A stretch of DNA of 64,000 bases from Thermoanaerobacterium butyriciformans (GCF_017874545.1 NZ_JAGGLT010000014.1:1-64000), one strand, 5' to 3'; shown: positions 17,678 through 27,513, counted from the first letter of the stretch. Notes: generated by a model from the letters alone, not told the origin. Made by a program: numbers and translations.

Positions 17678-19714
17678 ATGAAAGATTATAGAACGCAACA
17701 AATTAGAAATGTTGGATTGGTTTCGCATGGCGGAGCTGGAAAGACGACGCTGACAGAAGCATTACTGTACAATGCAAAAGCCATAGATAGGATTGGACGC
17801 GTAGAAGACGGAACAACAGTATCTGATTATGATCCTGAGGAAATTTCGAGACAATTTTCAATATCTACTTCTGTAATTCCGATTGAATGGAAAGATTACA
17901 AGTTAAATGTTCTTGACACACCAGGATATTTTGATTTTTTTGGTGAAGTCATAAGCGGTTTAAAAGCTGCCGATAGTGCTGTATTAGTTGTTTGTGCCGC
18001 CTCAGGGGTTGAAGTTGGCACTGAAAAATCGTTTCACATACTAGAAGAGGAAAATCTCCCCACAGTAATATTTATAAATAAGATGGATAGAGAAAATGCT
18101 GATTATTATAAGACATTAAATCAGTTAAGAGATAAATTTGGAAACAAAGTTGTGCCGATGACGCTTCCAATAGGAAGTGAACACAGTTTCACCGGTTATG
18201 TAGACCTTATCACAAATAAAGCATACGTTTACAGCCAAAAAGGCATTGAAGAAGCTGATGTGCCTAAAGATATGGAAGAAAATGTACAAAAATTCAGGGA
18301 GGAACTTATAGAGGATATTGCTGAGAATGATGAGGCACTGATGGAAAAATTTTTTGCAGGAGAAGAGCTTTCAAATGATGAACTTCTTCATGGATTAAAA
18401 GAAGGAGTAAAAAGCAGGGATATTTTCCCAGTTATCTGTGGTTCAAGCTTAAAAAATATAGGTATAGATGTATTATTAAATATAATGACAGATGTTTTGC
18501 CATCACCTGATGAGGTCAATAAATTTGGCGCTGTATCTGATGTAAATAAGCCCTATTCAGCATTTGTATTTAAGACGATAGCAGATCCATTTGTTGGCAA
18601 GCTGTCAATCTTCAGAGTGCTATCTGGTTCAATTACATCTGATTCAACTGTATTCAATGGTACAAAGAAAGCAAATGAAAAAATTGGTCAGCTTTATATA
18701 CTGAGAGGGAAAAAACAGATGCCTGTTTCAAAGCTTGTTGCTGGCGATATTGGAGCATGTGCAAAATTACAATTTACCATGACAGGCGATACTCTATGCG
18801 ATCCGGCAAATCAGGTAGAGTTTGGACCGATTTCGTTTCCTGAACCAACTCTGGCATTGGCAATCGAGCCTAAAGCGAAAGGTGATGAAGATAAGATTAG
18901 TAATGGACTGCAGAGGCTTCAGGAAGAAGATCAGACATTTAAAGTTGAAAAGAATGTAGAAACAGGACAGGTTATAGTGTATGGCATGGGTGAGCAGCAT
19001 ATAGAGGTACTATCTAAAAAATTGCAAAGCAAATTTGGCGTAGAATGCGTTCTTACAGAGCCCATAATACCTTATAGGGAAACAATCAAAGGCAAATCGA
19101 AGGTGGAAGGCAAGCACAAAAAGCAAACTGGCGGGCATGGACAGTATGGTCATGTTTGGATAGAATTTGAACCCTACAAAGAGGGAGAATTCAAATTTGA
19201 AGATAAAATATTCGGTGGTGCTGTTCCAAAGCAGTATATTCCTGCAGTTGAAAAAGGGCTTAGAGAATGTATAAAAGAAGGTGTACTCGCTAGGTATCCC
19301 GTTGTAAATATAAAGGCTACTCTTTTGGATGGCTCTTATCATCCTGTAGATTCATCTGAGATGGCGTTTAAAGTGGCTGCATCCATAGCGTTTAAAAAAG
19401 GAATGGAGGAAGCAAATCCAGTTTTACTGGAGCCCATAATGCATGTTGAGGTAACAGTGCCTGAGGAGTATATGGGAGATGTCATTGGAGATTTAAATAA
19501 AAGAAGAGGCCGCATATTGGGCATGGAGTCTAAAGGAGAGATGGAAGTAGTGACAGCAGAGGTGCCTCAGGCTGAAATGGCTAAGTACGCTACCGATTTG
19601 AGGTCCTTAACGCAGGCAAGAGGAGAATTCAAGATGTCTTTTGCTCGTTATGAGGAGGCTCCATCTGTGGTTGCTGAAAAAGTAATAGAAGCCAGAAAAA
19701 AAGTTCAGGAATAA
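17678..19714 (+). CDS. elongation factor G-like GTPase (EF-G paralogue)
   Basis: A 678-residue five-domain translational GTPase of the EF-G-like family, distinct from the canonical fusA at 53874. G1 is SHGGAGKTTL (residues 16-25) and G4 is INKMDREN. G3 reads DTPGYFDF, so Tyr84 stands where canonical EF-G and EF-Tu have the catalytic histidine of DTPGH. Other EF-G-like paralogues share this change, so reduced or different GTP hydrolysis is plausible. Domain IV has GGHGQYGHVWIEFEP, as in EF-G. The gene has its own terminator and no translation genes next to it. The exact role is not known; it is not the tetracycline-resistance type by its G3 motif. Confidence 0.88.
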   Translation: MKDYRTQQIRNVGLVSHGGAGKTTLTEALLYNAKAIDRIGRVEDGTTVSDYDPEEISRQFSISTSVIPIEWKDYKLNVLDTPGYFDFFGEVISGLKAADSAVLVVCAASGVEVGTEKSFHILEEENLPTVIFINKMDRENADYYKTLNQLRDKFGNKVVPMTLPIGSEHSFTGYVDLITNKAYVYSQKGIEEADVPKDMEENVQKFREELIEDIAENDEALMEKFFAGEELSNDELLHGLKEGVKSRDIFPVICGSSLKNIGIDVLLNIMTDVLPSPDEVNKFGAVSDVNKPYSAFVFKTIADPFVGKLSIFRVLSGSITSDSTVFNGTKKANEKIGQLYILRGKKQMPVSKLVAGDIGACAKLQFTMTGDTLCDPANQVEFGPISFPEPTLALAIEPKAKGDEDKISNGLQRLQEEDQTFKVEKNVETGQVIVYGMGEQHIEVLSKKLQSKFGVECVLTEPIIPYRETIKGKSKVEGKHKKQTGGHGQYGHVWIEFEPYKEGEFKFEDKIFGGAVPKQYIPAVEKGLRECIKEGVLARYPVVNIKATLLDGSYHPVDSSEMAFKVAASIAFKKGMEEANPVLLEPIMHVEVTVPEEYMGDVIGDLNKRRGRILGMESKGEMEVVTAEVPQAEMAKYATDLRSLTQARGEFKMSFARYEEAPSVVAEKVIEARKKVQE

Positions 19715-19720
19715 ATGCAG

Positions 19721-19754
19721 AGGGCTTAAGGTAACATACTTAAGCCCTATTTTT
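19721..19754 (+). terminator. terminator after EF-G-like gene
   Basis: A perfect 10-pair stem (19721-19730 with 19739-19748) with an eight-base loop, then ATTTTT. The rest of the gap up to 19941 is AT-rich; I see no clear promoter there. Confidence 0.88.
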
Positions 19755-19941
19755 AACAATTTGATAAATTTGAGGATAGAAAATGTATAAAAAACAAAAC
19801 ATTTAATAAATTTACATTAAACTACGATTTTTGAAGTATTAACAGTATATTTTATCTATTTACTAGCCTAAAGTGATAGATATTAGGATGATTATGATAT
19901 ATAATATTCTTAATATACTGTATACTTTAAGGAGGGTAATA

Positions 19942-21159
19942 ATGGATTCAAGAGAAGAAGCGCTGAAATTGCATAAAGATAATCATGGAAAGATAAGCAT
20001 TTTAAGCAAGGTTGAAGTAAAAGATTCAAAAGATTTGTCGTTGGCGTATACGCCTGGCGTTGCCGAGCCGTGTAAAGAGATACATAAAAACCCTGACATG
20101 ATATATGACTACACAAACAAAGGGAATTTTGTAGCGGTTGTTACGGATGGTTCTGCTGTATTAGGATTAGGCGATATAGGGGCAATGGCAGGAATGCCTG
20201 TCATGGAAGGAAAAGCTGTCTTATTCAAAGAATTTGGTGGAATTGATGCGTTTCCAATATGCATTGGGACAAAAGATGTGGATAAAATCGTTGAAACGGT
20301 TATAAACATATCGCCAACTTTTGGTGGAATAAATCTTGAAGACATATCGGCACCTAGGTGTTTTGAAATCGAGGAAAGGTTAAAAAAAGCTCTTAAAATT
20401 CCTGTATTTCATGATGACCAGCACGGGACGGCTGTAGTTGTATTTGCCGGATTAATCAATGCATTAAAGATTGTAAACAAAAATCTTAAAAGTATAAAAG
20501 CGGTGATAAACGGTGCAGGTGCAGCAGGGATAGCTATTGCGAAATTGCTTATAAATGCTGGAATCGGCGATGTCATTTTGTGTGACAGAAAAGGCATCAT
20601 ATACGAAGGAAGACAAGGCACGGACTCATCAAAAATATCAATAGCTAAAGTTACCAATAAAGGTAAATTAAAAGGCACGTTGAGAGATGCTCTTATTGGT
20701 GCTGATGTATTTATAGGGGTATCAGCTCCTAACGTTGTGACAAAAGATATGGTAAAGGCAATGAATGACGATGCAATTGTATTTGCACTGGCAAATCCAG
20801 TACCTGAGATATATCCGGATGAGGCAAAAGAAGGGGGTGCAAGGGTAATTGGAACAGGAAGGTCTGATTTTCCTAACCAGATAAATAATGTTCTGGCTTT
20901 TCCCGGTATATTCAGAGGTGCATTGGAAGTAAGGGCAACGGAAATCAATGAGGAAATGAAGATTCAAGCTGCATATGCTATTGCAAGCTTGGTCTCTGAT
21001 GAAGAATTAAGAGAAGATTATATAATACCAAAGGCATTTGACAAAAGAGTGGCTAAGACGGTAGCTGCAAATGTGGCTAAGGCAGCTATGGATACTAAAG
21101 TCGCTAATTTAAATATAGATTTAGTTGAATTAGAGAAAAAATTAAATAAAATTTTATAG
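19942..21159 (+). CDS. malic enzyme (NAD(P)-dependent, decarboxylating)
   Basis: Converts malate to pyruvate and CO2 with reduction of NAD(P). The 405-residue protein is the short bacterial type without a phosphotransacetylase-like tail. Visible are YTPGVAEPC, the substrate/metal region MEGKAVLFKEFGG and FHDDQHGTAVV, and the dinucleotide-binding loop INGAGAAGIAIAKLL. The cofactor preference cannot be read with certainty. The start is ATG 19942 behind AAGGAGGGT; an upstream in-frame extension to 19873 has no ribosome site. A 10-pair hairpin just after the stop also covers the ribosome site of the next small gene. Confidence 0.93.
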   Translation: MDSREEALKLHKDNHGKISILSKVEVKDSKDLSLAYTPGVAEPCKEIHKNPDMIYDYTNKGNFVAVVTDGSAVLGLGDIGAMAGMPVMEGKAVLFKEFGGIDAFPICIGTKDVDKIVETVINISPTFGGINLEDISAPRCFEIEERLKKALKIPVFHDDQHGTAVVVFAGLINALKIVNKNLKSIKAVINGAGAAGIAIAKLLINAGIGDVILCDRKGIIYEGRQGTDSSKISIAKVTNKGKLKGTLRDALIGADVFIGVSAPNVVTKDMVKAMNDDAIVFALANPVPEIYPDEAKEGGARVIGTGRSDFPNQINNVLAFPGIFRGALEVRATEINEEMKIQAAYAIASLVSDEELREDYIIPKAFDKRVAKTVAANVAKAAMDTKVANLNIDLVELEKKLNKIL

Positions 21160-21167
21160 TATGAATT

Positions 21168-21217
21168 AGCCTCCTTTGCTAAAAATATAGTAGAAATTTA
21201 AATAAAGGAGGCTTTTT
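21168..21217 (+). promoter_or_regulatory. hairpin joining malE-type gene end and the ribosome site of the next small gene
   Basis: AGCCTCCTTT (21168-21177) pairs perfectly with AAAGGAGGCT (21204-21213) across a 26-base loop and is followed by TTTT. The 3' arm contains the AAGGAGG Shine-Dalgarno site of the gene starting at 21218. It can act as a terminator for malic enzyme mRNA or hide the ribosome site when read through. Confidence 0.7.
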
Positions 21218-21424
21218 ATGTCTTTAAATAGCAGGTTCTCAGAAATATACAACAGTAATTATGAATTTTTCGATGTATATGCTAATATTGACAAAATACT
21301 CAGCACATATTCAAAGTCAAAGATGACAGAAAAAAGCGATGAATATATAGATATTTATAATGACTTTTACTGCTATTATAATTCAGGTATAGATGAAAAT
21401 AAAAGCAGTGACGAGAAAAAATAA
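21218..21424 (+). CDS. small acidic tyrosine-rich protein, function unknown
   Basis: A 68-residue frame with a perfect AAGGAGG ribosome site six bases before ATG 21218. The product is acidic and contains nine tyrosines (for example NSNYEFFDVY, EYIDIYNDFYCYY), ending in a Lys/Ser/Asp/Glu tail. No membrane segment, signal peptide or known family is recognised. It lies between malic enzyme and the ctsR operon on the same strand. The ribosome site is paired with an anti-Shine-Dalgarno sequence just after malic enzyme, so translation may be conditional. Confidence 0.6.
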   Translation: MSLNSRFSEIYNSNYEFFDVYANIDKILSTYSKSKMTEKSDEYIDIYNDFYCYYNSGIDENKSSDEKK

Positions 21425-21496
21425 ACAAATAAAAGTTAATATAAATTAAACGGCATTTAATTAAGATAATTATGGTAAAATAGCTTAAAATTGTTG

Positions 21497-21551
21497 TTGA
21501 CGTATCATAAAAAAGGAATAAAATAGTAAGTGAAAGTCAAAGAAAGTCAAA
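21497..21551 (+). promoter_or_regulatory. ctsR operon promoter and CtsR operator
   Basis: TTGACG (21497-21502) and TAAAAT (21519-21524), 16 bases apart, form a promoter. A perfect CtsR heptad direct repeat, AGTCAAA-GAA-AGTCAAA, lies at 21535-21551, just after the expected transcription start. It matches the known operator pattern (A/G)GTCAAA-NAN-(A/G)GTCAAA and indicates autoregulation by CtsR. Confidence 0.9.
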
Positions 21552-21571
21552 GTAAGAAAAGTGGTGATGGG

Positions 21572-22045
21572 ATGGCTAGGTTAAGCGATTTGATTGAAGA
21601 TTTCATAAAAAGCTTAATTGAAGAAGCGGATGAAGAATATATAGAAATCAAAAGAAATGAACTTGCTAATATTTTTAATTGCGCCCCATCACAGATTAAC
21701 TATGTGCTTGAAACAAGATTCAATCTATCAAACGGATATATTATTGAAAGCAGACGTGGTGGTGGTGGCTATATAAAAATAATAAAAAGACCCGTTTCAA
21801 AGGATTGGATGTCAAAACTTATTTCAGATATAGGAGATAATATAACAGAAAGCAAAAGCAGACTTTACATTGATACTTTATTAGAACATAATTTAATAAC
21901 TGAAAGGGAAGCTGCATTGATGAAGTCTGTATTAAACGAAAAGATTTTGCCTGTATCGCAATATGAAAAACCAATATTGAGGGCAATACTTTTAAAAGTC
22001 ATGCTTGCAGAACTTTCAAATAATTTAATTAAAAGGAGTGATTGA
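21572..22045 (+). CDS. ctsR: CtsR heat-shock repressor
   Basis: Represses class III heat-shock (clp) genes and is removed on heat stress with the help of McsB/ClpC. The 157-residue protein shows the N-terminal winged helix-turn-helix (NELANIFNCAPSQINYVLETRF) and the glycine-rich wing loop RRGGGGYIKI that senses heat, then a helical C-terminal domain (LITEREAALMKSVL). The start is ATG 21572; an upstream GTG at 21530 would place the CtsR box inside the gene. It is first in the ctsR-mcsA-mcsB-clpC operon and one base from the mcsA start. Confidence 0.95.
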   Translation: MARLSDLIEDFIKSLIEEADEEYIEIKRNELANIFNCAPSQINYVLETRFNLSNGYIIESRRGGGGYIKIIKRPVSKDWMSKLISDIGDNITESKSRLYIDTLLEHNLITEREAALMKSVLNEKILPVSQYEKPILRAILLKVMLAELSNNLIKRSD

Positions 22046-22046
22046 A

Positions 22047-22574
22047 ATGTTGTGCGACAAGTGCAAAGAAAGACCAGCTACAGTTCATTATACGCAAATA
22101 ATTAATGGTGTAAAGACGGAGATGAATCTATGTGAACAATGTGCCCAGGAAGAGGGTTTATTAAACAGCGAAACTTTCTCTCCATTTGTAAATTTTGCAC
22201 CATTTTCTGTGCAGGACTTGCTGGCTGGACTTATGAATTTTCTGCCTAATACCGGAAACACTTATGTAGAAGAGCAATTGAAGTGCAATAATTGTGGCAT
22301 GACATATGATAGATTTAAAGAAACAGGAAGGCTTGGATGCAGCAGATGTTATGATTCATTTGCAGATGAATTGAATCCACTTATAAGGAGAATTCATGGA
22401 AGTATTGGACATAGAGGTAAGATTCCAAGAAAAACAGGTGGCGTTTTAAGGGCAAAGAGGGAAATAGAGGAGTTGAAAGCAAAGCTTGAAAAAGCAGTAA
22501 AAGAGGAAGCCTTTGAAGAAGCAGCCAAATTAAGGGATAAAATCAGAGAACTTGAGAAGAAGTACGGAAAGTAG
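22047..22574 (+). CDS. mcsA: McsA, activator of protein arginine kinase
   Basis: Zinc-binding partner that activates McsB and takes part in CtsR release and Clp-dependent protein control. The 175-residue protein has four CxxC pairs (CDKC, CEQC, CNNC, CSRC), in the first ~105 residues, and a C-terminal UVR-type coiled coil (EIEELKAKLEKAVKEE, AAKLRDKIRELEKKYG) of the kind that binds Clp ATPases. The start is ATG 22047, eight bases after AAAGGAG. The mcsB gene follows with its likely start nine bases after the stop. Confidence 0.95.
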   Translation: MLCDKCKERPATVHYTQIINGVKTEMNLCEQCAQEEGLLNSETFSPFVNFAPFSVQDLLAGLMNFLPNTGNTYVEEQLKCNNCGMTYDRFKETGRLGCSRCYDSFADELNPLIRRIHGSIGHRGKIPRKTGGVLRAKREIEELKAKLEKAVKEEAFEEAAKLRDKIRELEKKYGK

Positions 22575-22583
22575 GTGGCAGAA

Positions 22584-23591
22584 ATGTTTGATCACGATAA
22601 TGATGTTGTGATATCCAGCAGAATCAGACTTGCTAGGAATTTAAGTGACATTCCTTTTCCGTCCGTTATGGCGGAGAGTGAAGCAGACAAAGTGAAGGAA
22701 TTGGTAAAAAAGGCTATATTTGACAGCAAGACAATCCTTTCAACACAGTTTTCTGAATACGACATGAAAAAAATAACTCCTTTAGAGAGGCAATCTCTTG
22801 TCGAAAGACACTTGATAAGTCCCGATCTTGCTCAGAATACAAAAAATGGCAGTGCTCTTATTAAAAATGATGGTACTATCAGTATAATGATTAATGAGGA
22901 AGACCATTTAAGGATACAGACGATTTTTAACGGCCTTAATTTGAAAGAAGCTTGGGATCTGGCTGATAAGATAGATGATTTGATAGAAGAAAACTTAAGT
23001 TATGCTTTTAATGAGAAATTAGGTTATCTTACAGCATGCCCTACGAATGTTGGAACTGGTATAAGAGCATCTGTAATGGTGCACCTTCCGGCTCTTACAA
23101 TAACAGGCCAAATAGGAAATATACTTAACTCTGTGTCGAAAATCGGCATAGCTGTAAGAGGAATGTACGGAGAAGGTACTCAGTCATTAGGTGATATTTA
23201 TCAGATATCTAACCAGGTTACTTTAGGGCAGAGTGAAATTGAGATAATTGAAAATTTGGAAGGAATTGTAAAACAGATTATAAACAATGAAAGAAAAGCT
23301 AGAGAAGATCTGTATAAGAGGAGAAAAGTACAAATTGAAGACAGGATAGGAAGAGCATATGGACTTCTGACAAATGCAAAAGTCATGTCGACGCAGGAAT
23401 TTATGAGGCTTATTTCAGATGTAAGGTTAGGTGCTGTTTTAAACATTATAAACATAGACATTCAAAAAATAGATGAAATAACAACACATATTCAGCCAGG
23501 AAATTTACAAAAAATAATAGGGAAGCAGTTGGAACCATATGAGAGAGATGTAAAGAGAGCTGAATATGTATCAAAATTAATCAGAAGTTAA
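22584..23591 (+). CDS. mcsB: McsB protein arginine kinase
   Basis: Phosphorylates arginines on CtsR and misfolded proteins, marking them for ClpCP degradation. The 335-residue phosphagen-kinase-fold protein shows DVVISSRIRLARNL (ATP/phosphate-binding) and the catalytic-cysteine block ACPTNVGTGIRASVMVHLP, with the later loop RGMYGEGTQSLGDIYQISNQ. I prefer ATG 22584, five bases after AGGTGG. GTG 22575, directly after the mcsA stop, is a possible alternative three codons longer. It is fourth-strand consistent with ctsR, mcsA and clpC as one operon. Confidence 0.94.
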   Translation: MFDHDNDVVISSRIRLARNLSDIPFPSVMAESEADKVKELVKKAIFDSKTILSTQFSEYDMKKITPLERQSLVERHLISPDLAQNTKNGSALIKNDGTISIMINEEDHLRIQTIFNGLNLKEAWDLADKIDDLIEENLSYAFNEKLGYLTACPTNVGTGIRASVMVHLPALTITGQIGNILNSVSKIGIAVRGMYGEGTQSLGDIYQISNQVTLGQSEIEIIENLEGIVKQIINNERKAREDLYKRRKVQIEDRIGRAYGLLTNAKVMSTQEFMRLISDVRLGAVLNIINIDIQKIDEITTHIQPGNLQKIIGKQLEPYERDVKRAEYVSKLIRS

Positions 23592-23612
23592 TATAACAGG
23601 AGGTGCATTGTA

Positions 23613-26045
23613 ATGGCAATGTTTGGAAGATTTTCAGAGAAGGCACAGAAAGTGCTTTATCAGGCACAAGAGGAGGCACGTTCTCTTTATCACAATTATG
23701 TGGGAACAGAGCACATTCTTTTAGGTCTTATAAAAGAAGAAGATGGAATAGCATCGAGAGTTCTTAAAAATCTCGGTGTAACGTATGATGATATAAGAGA
23801 AAAGGTAGAGACTTTGATTGGAATGGGCAATGTACCAGGAGATGTTGTAGGATATACTCCTAGAGCAAAGAGAGTTTTAGAGCTTAGTTTTGCTGAGGCC
23901 AGGAGATTTAATACGAATTATATTGGTACAGAGCACATTTTATTAGGGTTAATAAGAGAAGGCGAAGGTGTAGCAGTAAGGATATTGATGGAGTTAGGTG
24001 TGGATTTTAACAGAGTTAGAGAAGAGATAGTAAAGATGGTTAGTGAAGAACCTTCTGGTGCCGCAAATAAGGCACAAAGGGCTAAAAATACTAATACACC
24101 TAATTTAAACCAGTTTGGAAGGGATTTGACTGAACTTGCAAGGGAAGGAAAGCTAGATCCTGTCATTGGGCGTGAAAAAGAAATAGAAAGAGTAATACAG
24201 ATATTAAGCAGAAGAACTAAAAATAACCCATGTCTTATAGGAGAGCCTGGAGTTGGAAAAACAGCAATTGCTGAAGGATTGGCGGAAGCAATTGAAAGCG
24301 GTACAATACCAGAAATCCTTAAAGGTAAACGTGTTGTAACTTTGGATATGGCTTCAATGGTTGCAGGCACAAAATACAGAGGAGAATTTGAGGATAGGCT
24401 AAAAAATGTCTTAAATGAAGTCATAAAGGCAGGAAATGTCATACTGTTCATAGATGAGTTACACACAATAATAGGAGCTGGTGCTGCTGAAGGTGCAATA
24501 GACGCATCCAATATTTTAAAACCTGCCCTTGCAAGAGGAGAAATACAAGTAATAGGTGCGACGACTATAGATGAGTATCGGAAATACATTGAAAAAGACC
24601 CAGCGCTCGAAAGAAGGTTTCAACCTATAATGGTTGAAGAGCCGTCTGTAGAAGAAACGATTGAAATATTAAAAGGGCTTAGAGATAAATATGAGGCACA
24701 CCACAGAGTAAAAATTACGGATGAAGCTATTGAGGCTGCTGCAAAACTTTCACACAGGTATATAACAGATAGATATCTGCCTGACAAGGCTATAGATCTT
24801 ATAGATGAAGCTGCATCAAGGGTAAGATTAAAAACAGTTACAGCTCCACCAGAGATAAAAGAGCTAGAAGACAAATTAAATATGTTAAATAAGGATAAAG
24901 AAGAGGCAATTAGAACGCAAGAGTACGAAAAGGCTGCTAAAATAAGGGATGAAGAGCAAAAGATAAAAGAACAGTTGGAGAATTTAAAATCAAAGTGGCA
25001 GCAGAATTCATTGGTAAAAGATAAAAGCGTCGGTGCCGAGGAGATTTCTCAGATTGTATCGCTTTGGACCGGAATTCCAACACAAAAATTGGCTCAAGAA
25101 GAGTCAGAAAGGCTGTTGCATTTAGAGGAGATCCTACACAAACGTGTAATAGGACAGGATGAAGCAGTTGACGCTGTAGCAAGAGCAATAAGGAGGGCAA
25201 GAGTTGGATTAAAAGATCCTAGAAGACCTATCGGATCATTCATATTCTTGGGACCAACTGGTGTTGGCAAGACAGAGCTTAGCAAAGCATTAGCCGAAGC
25301 TATGTTTGGCGACGAATCAGCAATAGTTAGAATAGATATGTCAGAATATATGGAAAAATTCTCTGTGTCAAGGCTTATTGGCTCACCTCCTGGATATGTA
25401 GGATACGAAGAGGGCGGAGAACTTACAGAGAAAATAAGAAGAAAACCATATTCTGTGATTCTCTTTGATGAGATTGAAAAGGCGCATCCTGATGTCTTCA
25501 ATATACTTCTGCAGATTTTAGACGATGGAAGGCTAACGGATTCAAAAGGCAGGACAGTAGACTTTAAGAATACGCTTATAATAATGACTTCTAATGTTGG
25601 TGCACAGCTTATAAAGAAGCAGACAACTTTAGGATTTATGCCTGAAGGTGAAGAGAATAAGGCATCATACGAAAAGATGAAAGAAAACATCTTAGATGAG
25701 CTCAAAAAGTCATTTAGGCCTGAGTTTCTAAACAGGATAGATGATATTATCGTATTCCGTCAACTGACACAGGACGACATAAGAAAAATTACTGATTTGA
25801 TGATAGCTGATTTAAATAAGAGACTGAAGGACAATAATATTAGCCTTGAATTTACAGATGATGCTAAAGAGGAGCTTTTAAAAGAAGGCTATGATGTAAC
25901 GTATGGTGCAAGACCTTTAAGAAGGGCTATACAAAAAGTTGTTGAAAGTGAGCTTTCAGAATTGATGTTGAAAGGTGAAGTAAAATCCGGTGATAAAATT
26001 TTAGTGAAGCTGAAAGACGGAAAATTTGATTTTACTAAAGTGTAA
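23613..26045 (+). CDS. clpC: ClpC ATPase (AAA+ unfoldase)
   Basis: Hexameric unfoldase that feeds substrates to ClpP. The 810-residue protein has two N-terminal Clp_N repeats (1-145), a first AAA+ domain with Walker [10 protein letters not shown], a central coiled middle domain containing a UVR motif ([20 protein letters not shown]), a second AAA+ domain with Walker [11 protein letters not shown], and the C-terminal ClpB-D2 small domain. AGGAGGTG precedes ATG 23613. It completes the CtsR-controlled unit; a strong terminator follows before radA, unlike a simple read-through operon. Confidence 0.96.
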   Translation: MAMFGRFSEKAQKVLYQAQEEARSLYHNYVGTEHILLGLIKEEDGIASRVLKNLGVTYDDIREKVETLIGMGNVPGDVVGYTPRAKRVLELSFAEARRFNTNYIGTEHILLGLIREGEGVAVRILMELGVDFNRVREEIVKMVSEEPSGAANKAQRAKNTNTPNLNQFGRDLTELAREGKLDPVIGREKEIERVIQILSRRTKNNPCLIGEPGVGKTAIAEGLAEAIESGTIPEILKGKRVVTLDMASMVAGTKYRGEFEDRLKNVLNEVIKAGNVILFIDELHTIIGAGAAEGAIDASNILKPALARGEIQVIGATTIDEYRKYIEKDPALERRFQPIMVEEPSVEETIEILKGLRDKYEAHHRVKITDEAIEAAAKLSHRYITDRYLPDKAIDLIDEAASRVRLKTVTAPPEIKELEDKLNMLNKDKEEAIRTQEYEKAAKIRDEEQKIKEQLENLKSKWQQNSLVKDKSVGAEEISQIVSLWTGIPTQKLAQEESERLLHLEEILHKRVIGQDEAVDAVARAIRRARVGLKDPRRPIGSFIFLGPTGVGKTELSKALAEAMFGDESAIVRIDMSEYMEKFSVSRLIGSPPGYVGYEEGGELTEKIRRKPYSVILFDEIEKAHPDVFNILLQILDDGRLTDSKGRTVDFKNTLIIMTSNVGAQLIKKQTTLGFMPEGEENKASYEKMKENILDELKKSFRPEFLNRIDDIIVFRQLTQDDIRKITDLMIADLNKRLKDNNISLEFTDDAKEELLKEGYDVTYGARPLRRAIQKVVESELSELMLKGEVKSGDKILVKLKDGKFDFTKV

Positions 26046-26056
26046 ATTGATTTTGG

Positions 26057-26089
26057 GGATGCCCTCGTCAGCGAGGGTGTCCTATTTTT
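26057..26089 (+). terminator. clpC terminator
   Basis: An 11-pair GC-rich stem (26057-26067 with 26072-26082) with a four-base loop, then TATTTTTA. Confidence 0.88.
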
Positions 26090-26142
26090 ATTGCCTTCTA
26101 TGTTATAATAAATATAGATTAAATTGGAAAGTCGGTGGCAAA

Positions 26143-27489
26143 GTGAAGAAGGAAAAGACTAAGTTTGTATGTCAGCAATGTGGATTTGAAAGTACAAAAT
26201 GGATGGGCAGATGTCCTAACTGCGATGAATGGAATTCGTTTGTAGAAGAGGTTGAGAAAGAAGATGATAAAAAGTCGCAGCAGGAGTTATTAACATCAAA
26301 AGTGGAGCTTTTGAAAGATGTAGAAGCAAAAGATGAAGACCGCATAAAGACAGGTATTGGCGAATTTGACAGGGTGCTGGGTGGTGGTATAGTGCAGGGT
26401 TCATTGGTCTTAATAGGTGGTGAACCTGGGATTGGTAAGTCCACAATGCTTTTACAGGTTTCGGATATTATGTCTAACTTCACAAAAGTTCTTTATGTGT
26501 CGGGTGAGGAATCATCAAGGCAGATAAAGCTAAGAGCTGACAGAATTATAGGAGGAAAACAGAATATATATTTTTTGGCTGAGACAAACATAAATAATGT
26601 TGAAAAGCATATAGAAAAAATATCACCGGGTTTTATGATAATTGATTCTATACAAACTATGTATGCGGAAGAAAGCACAACTATACCTGGAAGCGTATCT
26701 CAGGTAAGGCAAGTTACTCAGCACCTTATGAGGCTTGCAAAGCAAAATGGAATAACCACATTCATAATAGGACATGTTACAAAAGAAGGTTCTATAGCAG
26801 GTCCAAGAGTATTAGAGCATATGGTAGATACCGTATTGTACTTTGAAGGTGATAGAACACAATCGTTTAGAATATTGAGAGCATATAAGAATAGATTTGG
26901 CTCTACAAATGAAATAGGTGTATTCGAAATGGAGTCTCAAGGCCTTAAAGAAGTAAAAAACCCATCTGAGGTGCTTCTTTCTAACAGAGATTTAAATGCG
27001 CCAGGTTTAGCTGTGATAAGCTCAATGGAAGGTACAAGGCCGATTCTTCTAGAAGTTCAATCGCTTATATGCCACACTAATTTCGGGTTGCCCAGAAGGA
27101 TGTCTACAGGGATAGATTACAACAAATTTGTCCTTCTGCTGGCTGTTATAGAGAAAAAGTGTGGAATCAATCTTTCACAATCAGATGTATATTTAAATAT
27201 TGCAGGAGGATTAAAGGTTCAGGAACCTGCAGCAGATTTAGGAATTGTATCAGCAGTAATGTCAGGCTATTTAAATGTGCCAATATCTAACGATATCTGC
27301 TTTTCCGGTGAAGTAGGTTTAACAGGCGAGGTTAGAGCAGTAAGCAATTTAGAAAGAAGAATCAGTGAAGCAAAAAAGATGGGATTCAAAACAATATTCG
27401 TTCCATACATGAAAATGGAGAAAACCGAAGGGATAAATGTAATAAGAATTAAAAACATTATTGAATTGATGGACATCTTTAAAAATTAA
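26143..27489 (+). CDS. radA: DNA repair protein RadA (Sms)
   Basis: RecA-like ATPase that helps branch migration and recombination repair. The 448-residue protein has an N-terminal C4 zinc finger (CQQCG...CPNC), Walker A GGEPGIGKST, the RadA-specific KNRFG motif (residues in RAYKNRFGSTNE), and a C-terminal Lon-like domain (GLKVQEPAADLGIVSAV). The start is GTG 26143, five bases after GGTGG, giving the family N-terminus KKEKTKFVCQQCG. Upstream in-frame codons run into the clpC terminator and are rejected. In B. subtilis disA comes next; here it does not. Confidence 0.95.
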   Translation: MKKEKTKFVCQQCGFESTKWMGRCPNCDEWNSFVEEVEKEDDKKSQQELLTSKVELLKDVEAKDEDRIKTGIGEFDRVLGGGIVQGSLVLIGGEPGIGKSTMLLQVSDIMSNFTKVLYVSGEESSRQIKLRADRIIGGKQNIYFLAETNINNVEKHIEKISPGFMIIDSIQTMYAEESTTIPGSVSQVRQVTQHLMRLAKQNGITTFIIGHVTKEGSIAGPRVLEHMVDTVLYFEGDRTQSFRILRAYKNRFGSTNEIGVFEMESQGLKEVKNPSEVLLSNRDLNAPGLAVISSMEGTRPILLEVQSLICHTNFGLPRRMSTGIDYNKFVLLLAVIEKKCGINLSQSDVYLNIAGGLKVQEPAADLGIVSAVMSGYLNVPISNDICFSGEVGLTGEVRAVSNLERRISEAKKMGFKTIFVPYMKMEKTEGINVIRIKNIIELMDIFKN

Positions 27490-27509
27490 AAAAGTGGGTT
27501 TTACCCACT
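27484..27509 (-). terminator. terminator shared by radA and the convergent reverse gene
   Basis: A seven-pair stem AGTGGGT/ACCCACT (27493-27499 with 27503-27509) with a three-base loop. On the minus strand it is followed by a long T run; on the plus strand the tail is poor. Confidence 0.75.
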
Positions 27510-27513
27510 AAAA

